This document shows, piece after piece, positions 17,052-24,861 of a stretch of 64,000 bases of DNA. This DNA is from Cyclobacteriaceae bacterium (lineage in GTDB: Bacteria; Bacteroidota; Bacteroidia; Cytophagales; Cyclobacteriaceae): positions 2,156,492 through 2,220,491 of the forward strand of contig JAHBUE010000001.1 of assembly GCA_019638235.1 (NCBI GenBank), given 5' to 3'. A program made the position numbers and the translations under genes. The notes beneath the pieces were generated by a model. That model did no database searches, was not told the DNA's origin, and saw only the letters and a list, made by a program, of their open reading frames with translations. The stretch's first letter is position 1, and every line of letters starts with the position of its first letter.

Positions 17052-18245
17052 TTATAACTTCTTTATTGCCCTTCCAGAGATTGTCTCTCCTATGGAAAGC
17101 GAAGATGTGGCAGCCGGAGAGGGAGCATTGCATACATTAATCACCTGTTTCTCTTCCAATATCAGGAAATCATCAACAAGCCCCCCGTTGCGGTCGCATG
17201 CCTGTGCGCGTACACCTGCGCCTCCATCGGTAAGGTCGTGCTGCTGGATTTCAGGAATAAGTTGCTGCAATGCTTTTGTAAATGCGGCTTTAGAAAACGA
17301 ACGATACATTTCTCCGAAGCCTGTTTTCCAATATTTAAGGGCAACTTTCTGAAAGCCGGGCCAGGCCAACGATTCGGCAAGCTCGCCCAACTGAATTTGT
17401 GATTTGCTGTATCCTTCGCGCCTGAAAGCCAGCACGGCATTCGGGCCTGCCTCCACACCTCCGCGCATCATGCGTGTGAAATGCACACCGAGGAAGGGAA
17501 AATTTGGGTCGGGTACCGGGTAAATCAGGTTTTTAACGAGATACTCTTTCTCCTTTACCAACTTATAATACTCTCCCCGAAAGGGGATGATTTTTACATT
17601 GACTGATGATGTAAGCCGCGCGATTTTATCTGAATACAATCCGGCACAATTAATCAGCAACCTGCTGTGGTGCGATTTCTTATTGGTTTCAATGTGTATG
17701 TGCGAGGTTTCAGGGTTTATTTCCAGAACCTTTTCATTAAGACAAATTTCACCGCCTGCTTCCTGTATGAGTTGCCCCAGTTTTTCAGCAACAATTTTAT
17801 AATCGACAATTCCTGTTTGCGGCACTAACAATCCGGCTACACCGTTCACGTGCGGTTCGTGTTCTTTAAGTTGTTCAGCTTTAAGCCAGTTGAGATTGGT
17901 CAGTCCGTTTTGCTGCCCGCGCTTGTGTAAATTTTCGAGTAGCGGAATTTCTTCTTTCCGGGTGGCTACCACAATTTTTCCGCATAAGTCAAAAGGTATG
18001 TCGTATGTTCTGCAAAACTCAATCAACAGGTTGTAGCCGTGTATGCAGTTGGTGGCTTTGAGGCTACCCGGTTTGTAGTATAACCCCGAATGGATAACGC
18101 CACTGTTATTGCCGGTTTGGTGTTTGGCTAACGCATTCTCTTTTTCAAGAACGGTAATGTTCAGGCCGGGATTTTTCTGCAACAATTGCCACGCAGTGGC
18201 TAACCCTACAATGCCTCCGCCTACAACAACTATGTCTTTTTTCAC
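17052..18245 (-). CDS. lhgO: L-2-hydroxyglutarate oxidase (FAD-dependent)
   Basis: 397 residues of the DAO superfamily. The N-terminal Rossmann loop is DIVVVGGGIVGLATAWQLLQ; LhgO landmarks are HQTGNNSGVIHSGLYYKPGS (FAD and substrate contacts), CGKIVVAT, and the C-terminal GAGVRAQACDRNGGLVDDFL. The enzyme oxidises L-2-hydroxyglutarate to 2-oxoglutarate, a metabolite-repair reaction that passes electrons to the quinone pool. It is not in an obvious operon. Length and motifs match the family over the whole protein. Confidence 0.92.
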   Translation of the reverse strand: MKKDIVVVGGGIVGLATAWQLLQKNPGLNITVLEKENALAKHQTGNNSGVIHSGLYYKPGSLKATNCIHGYNLLIEFCRTYDIPFDLCGKIVVATRKEEIPLLENLHKRGQQNGLTNLNWLKAEQLKEHEPHVNGVAGLLVPQTGIVDYKIVAEKLGQLIQEAGGEICLNEKVLEINPETSHIHIETNKKSHHSRLLINCAGLYSDKIARLTSSVNVKIIPFRGEYYKLVKEKEYLVKNLIYPVPDPNFPFLGVHFTRMMRGGVEAGPNAVLAFRREGYSKSQIQLGELAESLAWPGFQKVALKYWKTGFGEMYRSFSKAAFTKALQQLIPEIQQHDLTDGGAGVRAQACDRNGGLVDDFLILEEKQVINVCNAPSPAATSSLSIGETISGRAIKKL

Positions 18246-18566
18246 ACCCGAAGTTTTGGCGAAACTACTATACGGGCAGGTTTCGTCAAAATGCGCTTAC
18301 AGGCAAATATCAGCCTTTTATGGCACCCTATGTTTATAGCTCTTTATGGCTTTCGGGCATTTTATGTTGGGTAAGGCAGGAACATCAGCCGGGGGGTAAA
18401 ATTTTGCAAGTTGGCTCAATAGCACATTGATGTCAGAAATTAGTAGGATTTTGAGATTTCTACCTTAGATAATAATCCTATTTTTGGGCTTCGTTAGGGT
18501 AAAATCAGCATTTTTGATAAAGTTTACCCTTACGGGATTAATTTTTATAATCGTTTAGATTTCAAA
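18246..18566 (+). promoter_or_regulatory. Intergenic control region upstream of the HAMP-GAF-PAS sensor
   Basis: This 321-base gap holds TATTTTTG at 18479-18486 (exact -7 consensus) and, just past the predicted transcript start, an inverted repeat AGGGTAAA (18496-18503) and TTTACCCT (18523-18530) with a 19-base spacer. The repeat could be an operator or a 5'-UTR stem. I see nothing recognisable in 18246-18470. Confidence 0.5.
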
Positions 18567-20651
18567 ATGGAAAATAAAAAAAGACGCTTCGCTATTCGGT
18601 TTACCATCGGGAATAAGATATTGGCAGGCTTCCTGGCCCTTATCGTTTTGTTCGTTATTAACGCTACGATCATTTTTCTTACCGGAAACCAGATCAACAA
18701 CGTGGTAAGTAAATCGGCCGAGATTGTACGGCCTTCAAAGGATGCCATCAACGAGTTTGTACTGGCTGTTGAACGGTATCAGAAATTAATAACCAGTTGG
18801 GTTTATCTTCAGGCAAATGATGAAAACAAGAATGCCTTGCTGTTTCTTGTTTCAAATGAGTATCCAAAAATCAAAGAAGATATCGATAAGCTTAAAGTAA
18901 CCTGGGAGGTAGACAGCCAGCGCGTGTTGGTTGATTCTGTATTCCTCCGGTTTGAAGAAGTTCAGGAGTATGCCAAAAACGAGATTTTAGAACAGTTGAA
19001 TTCTTTTGAAAGCTATGAGGATGGTATTACTAAACTGTTAGCGGAAGATGCGCTCGCCAGCTCCATTAACCCGGAATTGGAAGAAATTCTGGAAGACCTG
19101 AAAGAACTTGCCCAGGCACAAACCAATGCCAATACCCTTGCGGATAGTGAACTGATCAGTTCATCGAAACAATTAAGAAACGTTACGCTCATATTGGCTG
19201 CCATAACCATATTAATTGGTTTGGTTAGCGCCTTCCTCCTGATGCGCTCCATCACCCGTCCGGTTAACTTCCTGAAAGATGTTGTAACCAAGCTTGGCCG
19301 TGGGGAGTTGGTGGAAGATAAGCAAACAAAATTCAGCAATGATGAAATTGGTGAAATGGCCTTAGCTATGGATAACTTAGTTACGGGTCTTAAAGGTACC
19401 ACGTTTTTTGCTGAAAATATCGGTAAAGGAAATTATGCTTCTGAGTTCAAGCCGTTGAGCGAACACGATGTGTTGGGTAACGCCCTTATCAATATGCGTA
19501 ATAATCTGGCCGCTGTTGCGGAAGATGATAAGAAGCGGAACTGGGCAACTGAAGGCCTGGCGAAGTTTGGTGAAATTCTGCGAAGCAATACCAACGATCT
19601 TGAAAAGCTTTCGGATGAGATTATTTCAAACTTAGTGAAATACCTGAAGGCTAACCAGGGCGCTTTGTATATCATGGATGATGAGGGGGGCGAAGAACAG
19701 GCTATGTCCATGCGTGCTTGTTATGCGTGGGATAAAAAGAAATACCTGAATCACCAAATTCATAAAGGCGAAGGGTTGGCAGGCCAGGCCTGGCAGGAGG
19801 GAGATATTATTTACCTGACAGAAGTACCTCAAAACTATATCAAGATTTCTTCTGGCTTAGGCGATGCAAATCCTACTTCGGTACTCATTGTGCCATTGAA
19901 AGTAAACGACCAGATTTTTGGTGTGGTTGAGATTGCCTCATTCAACACGTTTGCAGATTATGAAATGGAATTTGTGCAGAAGATAGCCGAGAGCATTGCC
20001 TCAACTATTTCGTCTGTTAAGATAAACGCCCGCACGCAACGCTTGCTGGAAGAATCGCAGGAGATGACTGAACAGATGCGCGCGCAGGAAGAAGAGATGC
20101 GCCAGAATATGGAGGAACTCCAGGCCACACAGGAGGAAATGGAGCGGAAATCAAAACAGGTGCAGGAAACCATGGAGCAAATGCGCGCGCAGGAAGAAGA
20201 ACTGAGGCAGAACATGGAGGAGATGCAGGCTACACAGGAGGAGATGGAGCGGCAGAGCAATGAATTGAATACAGCATCGGCTGATATGACGGGAATGTTG
20301 GAGGGGATTAACGCTACCATGGGTATGGTTGAGTTTTCCCCTGACGGAACCATACTTACGGCCAACGATAATTTCCTGAAGTCGGTGAAATATGGATTGG
20401 ATGAGATAAAAGGGAAACACCACAAGATATTCGTTCCGCATGAAATAGCCGAAACGTCTGATTACAAAGCGTTTTGGAAAAATCTTGCCGCAGGTAAAAC
20501 CAATTCAGGAGTATTCAAAAGGACTTCTTCATCGGGTGATACTATCTGGCTAAACGGCATTTACAGCCCGATCAGGAATACTAATGGAGATGTTGTGAAA
20601 GTTGTCAAATTTGCCACAGACGTTACAGCTATTCACGGTAAGACTGACTGA
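18567..20651 (+). CDS. Membrane sensor protein: sensory domain-HAMP-GAF-coiled coil-PAS, no output domain
   Basis: 694 residues. Order: transmembrane helix 1 (about 18-40), a helical periplasmic sensing domain, transmembrane helix 2 (VTLILAAITILIGLVSAFLL), HAMP (RSITRPVNFLKDVVTKLGRG), a GAF domain (about 340-485; GEGLAGQAWQEGDIIYLTEV), a coiled coil (about 490-560) and a C-terminal PAS domain (VEFSPDGTILTANDNFLKSV). The coiled coil contains a 105-bp (35-residue, five-heptad) tandem duplication, the copies beginning MRAQEEEMRQNMEE and MRAQEEELRQNMEE. No histidine kinase, cyclase or chemoreceptor signalling domain follows; the protein ends just after PAS. It probably signals through a partner. 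A terminator lies 66 bases downstream. Confidence 0.85.
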   Translation: MENKKRRFAIRFTIGNKILAGFLALIVLFVINATIIFLTGNQINNVVSKSAEIVRPSKDAINEFVLAVERYQKLITSWVYLQANDENKNALLFLVSNEYPKIKEDIDKLKVTWEVDSQRVLVDSVFLRFEEVQEYAKNEILEQLNSFESYEDGITKLLAEDALASSINPELEEILEDLKELAQAQTNANTLADSELISSSKQLRNVTLILAAITILIGLVSAFLLMRSITRPVNFLKDVVTKLGRGELVEDKQTKFSNDEIGEMALAMDNLVTGLKGTTFFAENIGKGNYASEFKPLSEHDVLGNALINMRNNLAAVAEDDKKRNWATEGLAKFGEILRSNTNDLEKLSDEIISNLVKYLKANQGALYIMDDEGGEEQAMSMRACYAWDKKKYLNHQIHKGEGLAGQAWQEGDIIYLTEVPQNYIKISSGLGDANPTSVLIVPLKVNDQIFGVVEIASFNTFADYEMEFVQKIAESIASTISSVKINARTQRLLEESQEMTEQMRAQEEEMRQNMEELQATQEEMERKSKQVQETMEQMRAQEEELRQNMEEMQATQEEMERQSNELNTASADMTGMLEGINATMGMVEFSPDGTILTANDNFLKSVKYGLDEIKGKHHKIFVPHEIAETSDYKAFWKNLAAGKTNSGVFKRTSSSGDTIWLNGIYSPIRNTNGDVVKVVKFATDVTAIHGKTD

Positions 20652-20716
20652 AGATGAGAAGCTAATAGTGGCTTTTTAAAGGTCATTTTCTCCGGATATG
20701 GAAACACGATAAAAGC

Positions 20717-20745
20717 AAAAAAGTCCCGCGCCCCGGGACTTTTTT
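20717..20745 (+). terminator. Intrinsic terminator after the sensor gene
   Basis: AAAAAAGTCCCG (20717-20728) pairs over 12 bp with CGGGACTTTTTT (20734-20745), loop CGCCC. The T-run is part of the stem, so it is strong and potentially bidirectional. The remaining bases to 20865 show nothing notable. Confidence 0.85.
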
Positions 20746-20865
20746 GTTTACCTAAACCTAAACCTATGAGAAGAATTACTCTACTCACTTGGCTTAACGA
20801 TTTGTTAGCATCAAAGGTTACAATGTTTTTTAATGAAAGTGTAAATTTTCGGATAAGTGGCAGTA

Positions 20866-21510
20866 TTACTGTTTAAGCTTTTCACTGAACACTTTTTTGA
20901 ACTTTTCGAGCTTGGGCTGTATAACGTATGTGCAGTATGGTGCATTGCCATTCAGGTTAAAATAATTTTGGTGATAGTCTTCGGCCGGGTAAAATTCGGG
21001 TGCAGGGCTTATTTCCGTTACAATAGGCCGGTCGAAAGCCCCGGAGGCGTCTAATTTTTGTTTGTAGGCAACAGCCAGTTCTTTTTGTTGGTCAGAATGG
21101 TAAAAAATTACCGAGCGATATTGAGTGCCTACATCTGCACCCTGCCGGTTAAGGGTGGTGGGGTCGTGGGTGCCCCAGAAAACCTCCAGCAGTTCGGTGT
21201 ATGAAACTTCAGCAGGGTTATAGGTAAGCTGCACTACCTCGGCATGGCCGGTAAGGCCGGAGGTTACCTCCTTGTAGGTAGGGTTTTTGACTTTTCCGCC
21301 TGCGTAGCCCGAAACCACTTTTTCTACGCCCTTCATGCGCTGAAATACCGCTTCCGTGCACCAAAAGCATCCGCTGCCAAACGTGGCCAATGCTGTATCC
21401 TGTTCCATAATTACTGAATTTGGTTGTTCTGCCAGTGGCTTGTCTGCCTGGGCAGGTGCGCAGGCTGTACCCGCAGTTAGTAGTATGAGATAGAGGGTAA
21501 AGGATTTCAT
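20866..21510 (-). CDS. msrA: Peptide-methionine (S)-S-oxide reductase, exported
   Basis: About 214 residues from ATG 21510; the frame continues 5 codons upstream, but this start gives a clean signal sequence (MKSFTLYLILLTAGTAC), possibly a lipoprotein signal with Cys 17. The MsrA domain has the catalytic GSGCFWCTEAVFQRMKGVEK, the conserved GHAEVVQLTYNP, and PEDYHQ-like PAEDYHQNYF. It reduces methionine-S-sulfoxide in damaged proteins, here in the periplasm or at a membrane. A C-terminal Cys (APYCTYVIQPKL) may act as resolving cysteine. It is a single gene. Confidence 0.95.
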   Translation of the reverse strand: MKSFTLYLILLTAGTACAPAQADKPLAEQPNSVIMEQDTALATFGSGCFWCTEAVFQRMKGVEKVVSGYAGGKVKNPTYKEVTSGLTGHAEVVQLTYNPAEVSYTELLEVFWGTHDPTTLNRQGADVGTQYRSVIFYHSDQQKELAVAYKQKLDASGAFDRPIVTEISPAPEFYPAEDYHQNYFNLNGNAPYCTYVIQPKLEKFKKVFSEKLKQ

Positions 21511-21701
21511 TTCTCTTTTAACCAACCGGGGTGGAGGTAAAATAGTTTATTGACAATATTTTGTGAAACAGCCACCGCTGTTGTATGCTGTTTAATGTCT
21601 TCTTTATAAATTTTTCAAAATAGTAATCTTTGCATCTGTTTCATTTATTAACTCTGAGTCAGTAGTAAAACCTTCTGAACGACTTTTGCACAAGTAATAC
21701 T

Positions 21702-22838
21702 TCAATATCGCTGATAAAACGACCGTATAGCCGGAGTTAATTGGTCGTATATCGGGCCGGCAAAAGCTAAGAACATAGCTTGTGGGTCGGGCGGTTGAAT
21801 TTCTCTACGCTTGCAAAGCTCTGCCTGTTGGTCGGTCAGTGCGCGTTCATCACCGTTAAACCGTCCCCACGTGGTAAACCACTCGTACCTTCCGGGGAAC
21901 TTGCGATGTATCAGCACACCTCCGGTTTGGGCGTCAACAATGACCATGCTCAACAAGCCTTCTGATACAACTTCTTTTCTTACAGTAGTTAATTTGGCCG
22001 TTACGGTATTATAAACCGGCACGGTTTTACCGTCAATTTTTGCTTCGCCAACTTTCACGCTGTCTTTCTTAACGGTTTCCTCTTTTTCGCGCACGGTTGT
22101 ATTGCCTACGCTGAAATCATCAAATTGCAAGCGCATGATCTGGTCTACACGGGGCAATTGAATGTTTTGTGCTGCCTGAGGTGTGTAGAATTTAACAAAT
22201 CCCTGGTCGGGGTAATTACGGTTTACATACTCTTCAATTCTATCCTGGAAGAATCCGCCACTAAGGTTGTAGCGTGTAGGAATAGCCACCTGTTCAAGAA
22301 CCACAAAGGTAGTTGCCTCAAACTTTGATTTTTCAAGATACTCTACCACATCTTTGTAGCCCGGTACATAAGCATTCGTTTCGTTGAAATTAAAGAAGGC
22401 ACGTTTGGCATCTTCCCGAGTGCCTTTCATAAGCAAATCAATGCCTGAATTGTAAAGTTCTTCTGCCGCTTTTTCTTTTAGCGGGGCAATTTCACTGTAA
22501 TAGTTTTTCGGATTGGGAATTACCTTGAGCGCCCCCGGTGATTGACGTATAGCTTCATACATGCTGTTTATTTGTTCATACGAGTTAAGCGCATCTTTAA
22601 ATTTTGTATTGGAGTTGGAGGCTATTTTGTTTTTTGCGTCCGATTCTAACCAATCGACTGCAAGCGGGTAACTGTTTCGTAAGGTTTCTTTTGATTTTTT
22701 ATGGTCGGGATTTTGCCGCAATCGCCCGATGGCTTGCATTACAGCTTCATAATAATTGCCACGCTCATAGGCTTTTTTTCCTGATGAACATGCCGACAAA
22801 ATCAATACGGATAGGATGAGGAAGTACAGGTGTCGCAT
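21702..22838 (-). CDS. Lipoprotein of unknown function with TPR-like N-terminal half
   Basis: 378 residues. A lipobox (LSVLILSACSSG) shows export and lipid anchoring. The N-terminal half is helical with TPR-like spacing (AYERGNYYEAVMQAIGRLRQ, AAEELYNSGIDLLMKGTRED), and the C-terminal half contains beta-rich segments including EEYVNRNYPDQGFVKFYTPQ and VEVSEGLL-like KEVVSEGLLSMVIVDAQTGG. I do not recognise a named family; similar lipoproteins occur in Cytophagales. The 175-base gap toward msrA holds nothing clear. Confidence 0.7.
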   Translation of the reverse strand: MRHLYFLILSVLILSACSSGKKAYERGNYYEAVMQAIGRLRQNPDHKKSKETLRNSYPLAVDWLESDAKNKIASNSNTKFKDALNSYEQINSMYEAIRQSPGALKVIPNPKNYYSEIAPLKEKAAEELYNSGIDLLMKGTREDAKRAFFNFNETNAYVPGYKDVVEYLEKSKFEATTFVVLEQVAIPTRYNLSGGFFQDRIEEYVNRNYPDQGFVKFYTPQAAQNIQLPRVDQIMRLQFDDFSVGNTTVREKEETVKKDSVKVGEAKIDGKTVPVYNTVTAKLTTVRKEVVSEGLLSMVIVDAQTGGVLIHRKFPGRYEWFTTWGRFNGDERALTDQQAELCKRREIQPPDPQAMFLAFAGPIYDQLTPAIRSFYQRY

Positions 22839-22867
22839 ACGCTAAGTTTTTTTGCAATCTACAAAGT

Positions 22868-22953
22868 GCATCTCTAAAAACCTTGTCTTTTATAACCTCA
22901 TCCCGTCACCCTTCTCCTAAATGAAGAAGGGTACAATGAGTTTTTAGAGATGC
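22868..22953. repeat. MITE-like element with 14-bp terminal inverted repeats
   Basis: GCATCTCTAAAAAC (22868-22881) and its exact reverse complement (22940-22953) bound an 86-bp element; inside, ACCCTTCT and AGAAGGGT form a nested hairpin. The terminal sequence recurs at 26238, and a related one (GCTATCTCAAAAATCG) bounds the element at 46827. No gene is encoded. It lies between two minus-strand genes and may end or stabilise transcripts. Confidence 0.65.
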
Positions 22954-22972
22954 CTCAACTGGTGTGCCTTAA

Positions 22973-24166
22973 TTACGACCCTGCCGGGAAGAAATACATC
23001 AATATATCATCAATCGTATCGCGGAAGTTGCCCCAGGAGTGCCCCTGGTTTGTTTCGGTGTAGCGATAAATGCAGGTGTTCTTTTCGAGAATGGTTTTCA
23101 TTTTCCTGGCGCCTTCTTCGGCATCTTTGATGGTGCCGGTTGTCATAAATATTTTTACAGGCGGATTTTCAGGATTATCACACAGGTTATAAATCTCGGG
23201 CTTAAACCAGAAGGCTGGCGATTGAATACCGGCAAGCCCGAAGACTTCAGGGCGCGAAAAAGCAAAATAGGCTGCCGTTAGCCCGCCCATCGAGCTGCCC
23301 ATAATGCCCCGGTCTGCGCGGTCTTTTGAAATGTTGAATTGTTTTTCAAGGGCCGGTATAAATTCATCGGCAACAAAATTGAGGTAGCGACTGTTCATGG
23401 CCAACTCCATCATTCTTCTGTTGTTTGAACGGTTAACCGGTTCGCGATGGTCGATAAATACAACCAGCACGGGTTTAATTTTTTTGTCGGCAACTAAGTT
23501 GTCGAGAATATCTTTCATGTTGCCCAACCGTTCGTGCAGGTATTCGTATCCATCGGTAACATACAGCACAGGGTAGGTGTTATGTTGATTAAAATTTGCC
23601 GGGTAATAGATTGAATACGTTACCTGGTACCCGAGCGTAACGCTGTTGAAGAGCAGGTCTTTGTCTAACTTTCCTCTCGAAATATTTTCGCGAAATACAG
23701 TAGCCGGGTCGGGTTGCCATTCGGGCATACGCAACTCGGAGTTGGGGCTACCGCCACCTACGCCCGACCATTGCTGATGTGGATTGTTGGGGTCAACAAT
23801 CCAGTCGTTACCGTTGATGAGTATTTTATAATCGAGACGGGCAGTTGATGGAAAAGAAGTTTTCAGAAACCAGATGTCGGTACCGTTAACTTTTATGCCG
23901 GTGCTTTCAAAATTCTTGTCATAACCCCAGCCATTGAAATCGCCCATCCAGGCCACTGATGTTGCATTGCCTTTGTACAGAAATAGAACAGAATCGTGTT
24001 GAGTTAAGGGTATCAGGTTCTTTTGCCTGAGTTCGTTCCACCAATCATCGATTTTTTCTGTAGTGAACTTGCCTGCAATAAGTTGATTGGCCTCAGTCCA
24101 TTCCTGTTGTGAATAAGCCAGGCTGCTGATAAGCAAACAGTATACAAAACAAGTTAAGGTTTTCAT
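22973..24166 (-). CDS. Exported esterase (enterochelin-esterase/EstD-like) with N-terminal E-set domain
   Basis: 397 residues with signal peptide (MKTLTCFVYCLLISSLAYSQ). An N-terminal Ig/E-set (CBM48-like) domain is shown by SVAWMGDFNGWGYDK and YKILINGNDWIVDPNNPHQQ. The C-terminal alpha/beta-hydrolase domain has the nucleophile elbow GIMGSSMGGLTAAYFAF and a terminal His in ETNQGHSWGNFRDTI. These proteins hydrolyse ester bonds on siderophores, xylan feruloyl groups or similar; the substrate is not predictable. No siderophore genes are nearby. Confidence 0.85.
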   Translation of the reverse strand: MKTLTCFVYCLLISSLAYSQQEWTEANQLIAGKFTTEKIDDWWNELRQKNLIPLTQHDSVLFLYKGNATSVAWMGDFNGWGYDKNFESTGIKVNGTDIWFLKTSFPSTARLDYKILINGNDWIVDPNNPHQQWSGVGGGSPNSELRMPEWQPDPATVFRENISRGKLDKDLLFNSVTLGYQVTYSIYYPANFNQHNTYPVLYVTDGYEYLHERLGNMKDILDNLVADKKIKPVLVVFIDHREPVNRSNNRRMMELAMNSRYLNFVADEFIPALEKQFNISKDRADRGIMGSSMGGLTAAYFAFSRPEVFGLAGIQSPAFWFKPEIYNLCDNPENPPVKIFMTTGTIKDAEEGARKMKTILEKNTCIYRYTETNQGHSWGNFRDTIDDILMYFFPAGS

Positions 24167-24202
24167 TTTGCAAATTTACAAACAGATGATGTTACGCAAA
24201 AA

Positions 24203-24334
24203 CCTGTCTGTCCAGGCAGGTGCAAAATTAAAATTATGGTTATGTTCCAGGTTATCCAAAGTATTCCTTTGGAGAGCCTGCCTAAAAATGGCAAACAGGC
24301 TTGTTGGAACCTGGTTTCCTGGACTAAAAAGTCC
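24203..24334. other. Structured intergenic region upstream of the toxin-antitoxin pair
   Basis: Several nested pairings: CCTGTCTG/CAGGCAGG (24203-24220); an outer stem CCAGGTT (24247-24253) with AACCTGG (24308-24314) enclosing CCAAAG/CTTTGG (24256-24272) and AGCCTG (24275-24280) with CAGGCT (24296-24301); and GGACT-AAAA-AGTCC (24321-24334). Together they make a branched, cloverleaf-like fold without tRNA features. It may be an RNA element, a repeat relic or a protein-binding region. Confidence 0.4.
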
Positions 24335-24361
24335 GACTTTCAAGCTATTAAAAAATTTTGG

Positions 24362-24369
24362 TATTTTTG
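24362..24369 (+). promoter_or_regulatory. -7 box of the antitoxin-toxin operon
   Basis: TATTTTTG, an exact consensus match, ends 6 bases before the antitoxin ATG, so the mRNA is probably leaderless or nearly so. Confidence 0.55.
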
Positions 24370-24375
24370 TACACT

Positions 24376-24579
24376 ATGGAATCAATACTGATTCATCCTA
24401 AAAGTAAAGAGCAGTTGGCGGCAGTAAAGGCCTTTGCCAAAGCATTAAATATGAATTTTGAAACGAAGGTTGCCAAAAGCCCATACAACCCTGATTTTGT
24501 TAAAAAAATCCTGAAAGGAAGAGAAGATGTCAAACGTGGAAAGGGGGTAAAAATCCCTGTATCGGATTTATGGAAGTAA
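24376..24579 (+). CDS. Antitoxin of a YoeB-type toxin-antitoxin pair
   Basis: 67 residues from ATG 24376 (frame open six codons upstream, across the promoter). It is a small DUF2683-like antitoxin: MESILIHPKSKEQLAAVKAF, a central stretch, and a C-terminal basic/hydrophobic tail (VKIPVSDLWK) of the kind that wraps the toxin. The toxin frame begins at 24570, overlapping the last 10 bases, so the two are translationally coupled. The antitoxin itself is intact although the toxin is broken. Confidence 0.75.
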   Translation: MESILIHPKSKEQLAAVKAFAKALNMNFETKVAKSPYNPDFVKKILKGREDVKRGKGVKIPVSDLWK

Positions 24580-24844
24580 TTTATACTCCTCAAGCCGTAG
24601 CAGATTTAAAGTTTTGGAGAAAGTCGGGAAATAAGTCTATTCAAAGAAAAATTCAGCAACTTATTCTTGCCATTATGGAAAACCCTTTTGAGGGAATAGG
24701 CAAGCCGAGCCTTTGAAATATGATTTGGCCGGTTCATGGTCAAGAAGGATTAATCAGGAGCATCGGATTGTATATGAAGTTTATGAAGACAATGGAGTTG
24801 TGGTTTTGGAGATACAATCCCTGCGAGGTCATTATCTGAAATAG
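24570..24844 (+). pseudogene. YoeB/Txe-family toxin, frameshifted
   Basis: From ATG 24570 the frame reads MEVIYTPQAVADLKFWRKSG and continues to NPFEGIGKPSL, then stops at TGA 24713-24715. One base appears to be missing near 24705-24709; in the next frame the family sequence resumes at once (EPLKYDLAGSWSRRINQEHR, IVYEVYEDNGVVVLEIQSLR, GHYLK) and ends at TAG 24842-24844. YoeB is a ribosome-dependent mRNA endonuclease whose catalytic Arg and C-terminal His-Tyr lie in the part lost by the shift, so the product as written would be inactive. A real inactivation or a one-base sequence error are both possible. Confidence 0.85.
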
Positions 24845-24861
24845 AAATTCTTAGGCAGTGT

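Noticed and set aside
24203..24334. tRNA gene in the cloverleaf-like intergenic fold
   Set aside because: No T-loop or D-loop consensus and stems have the wrong lengths and order.
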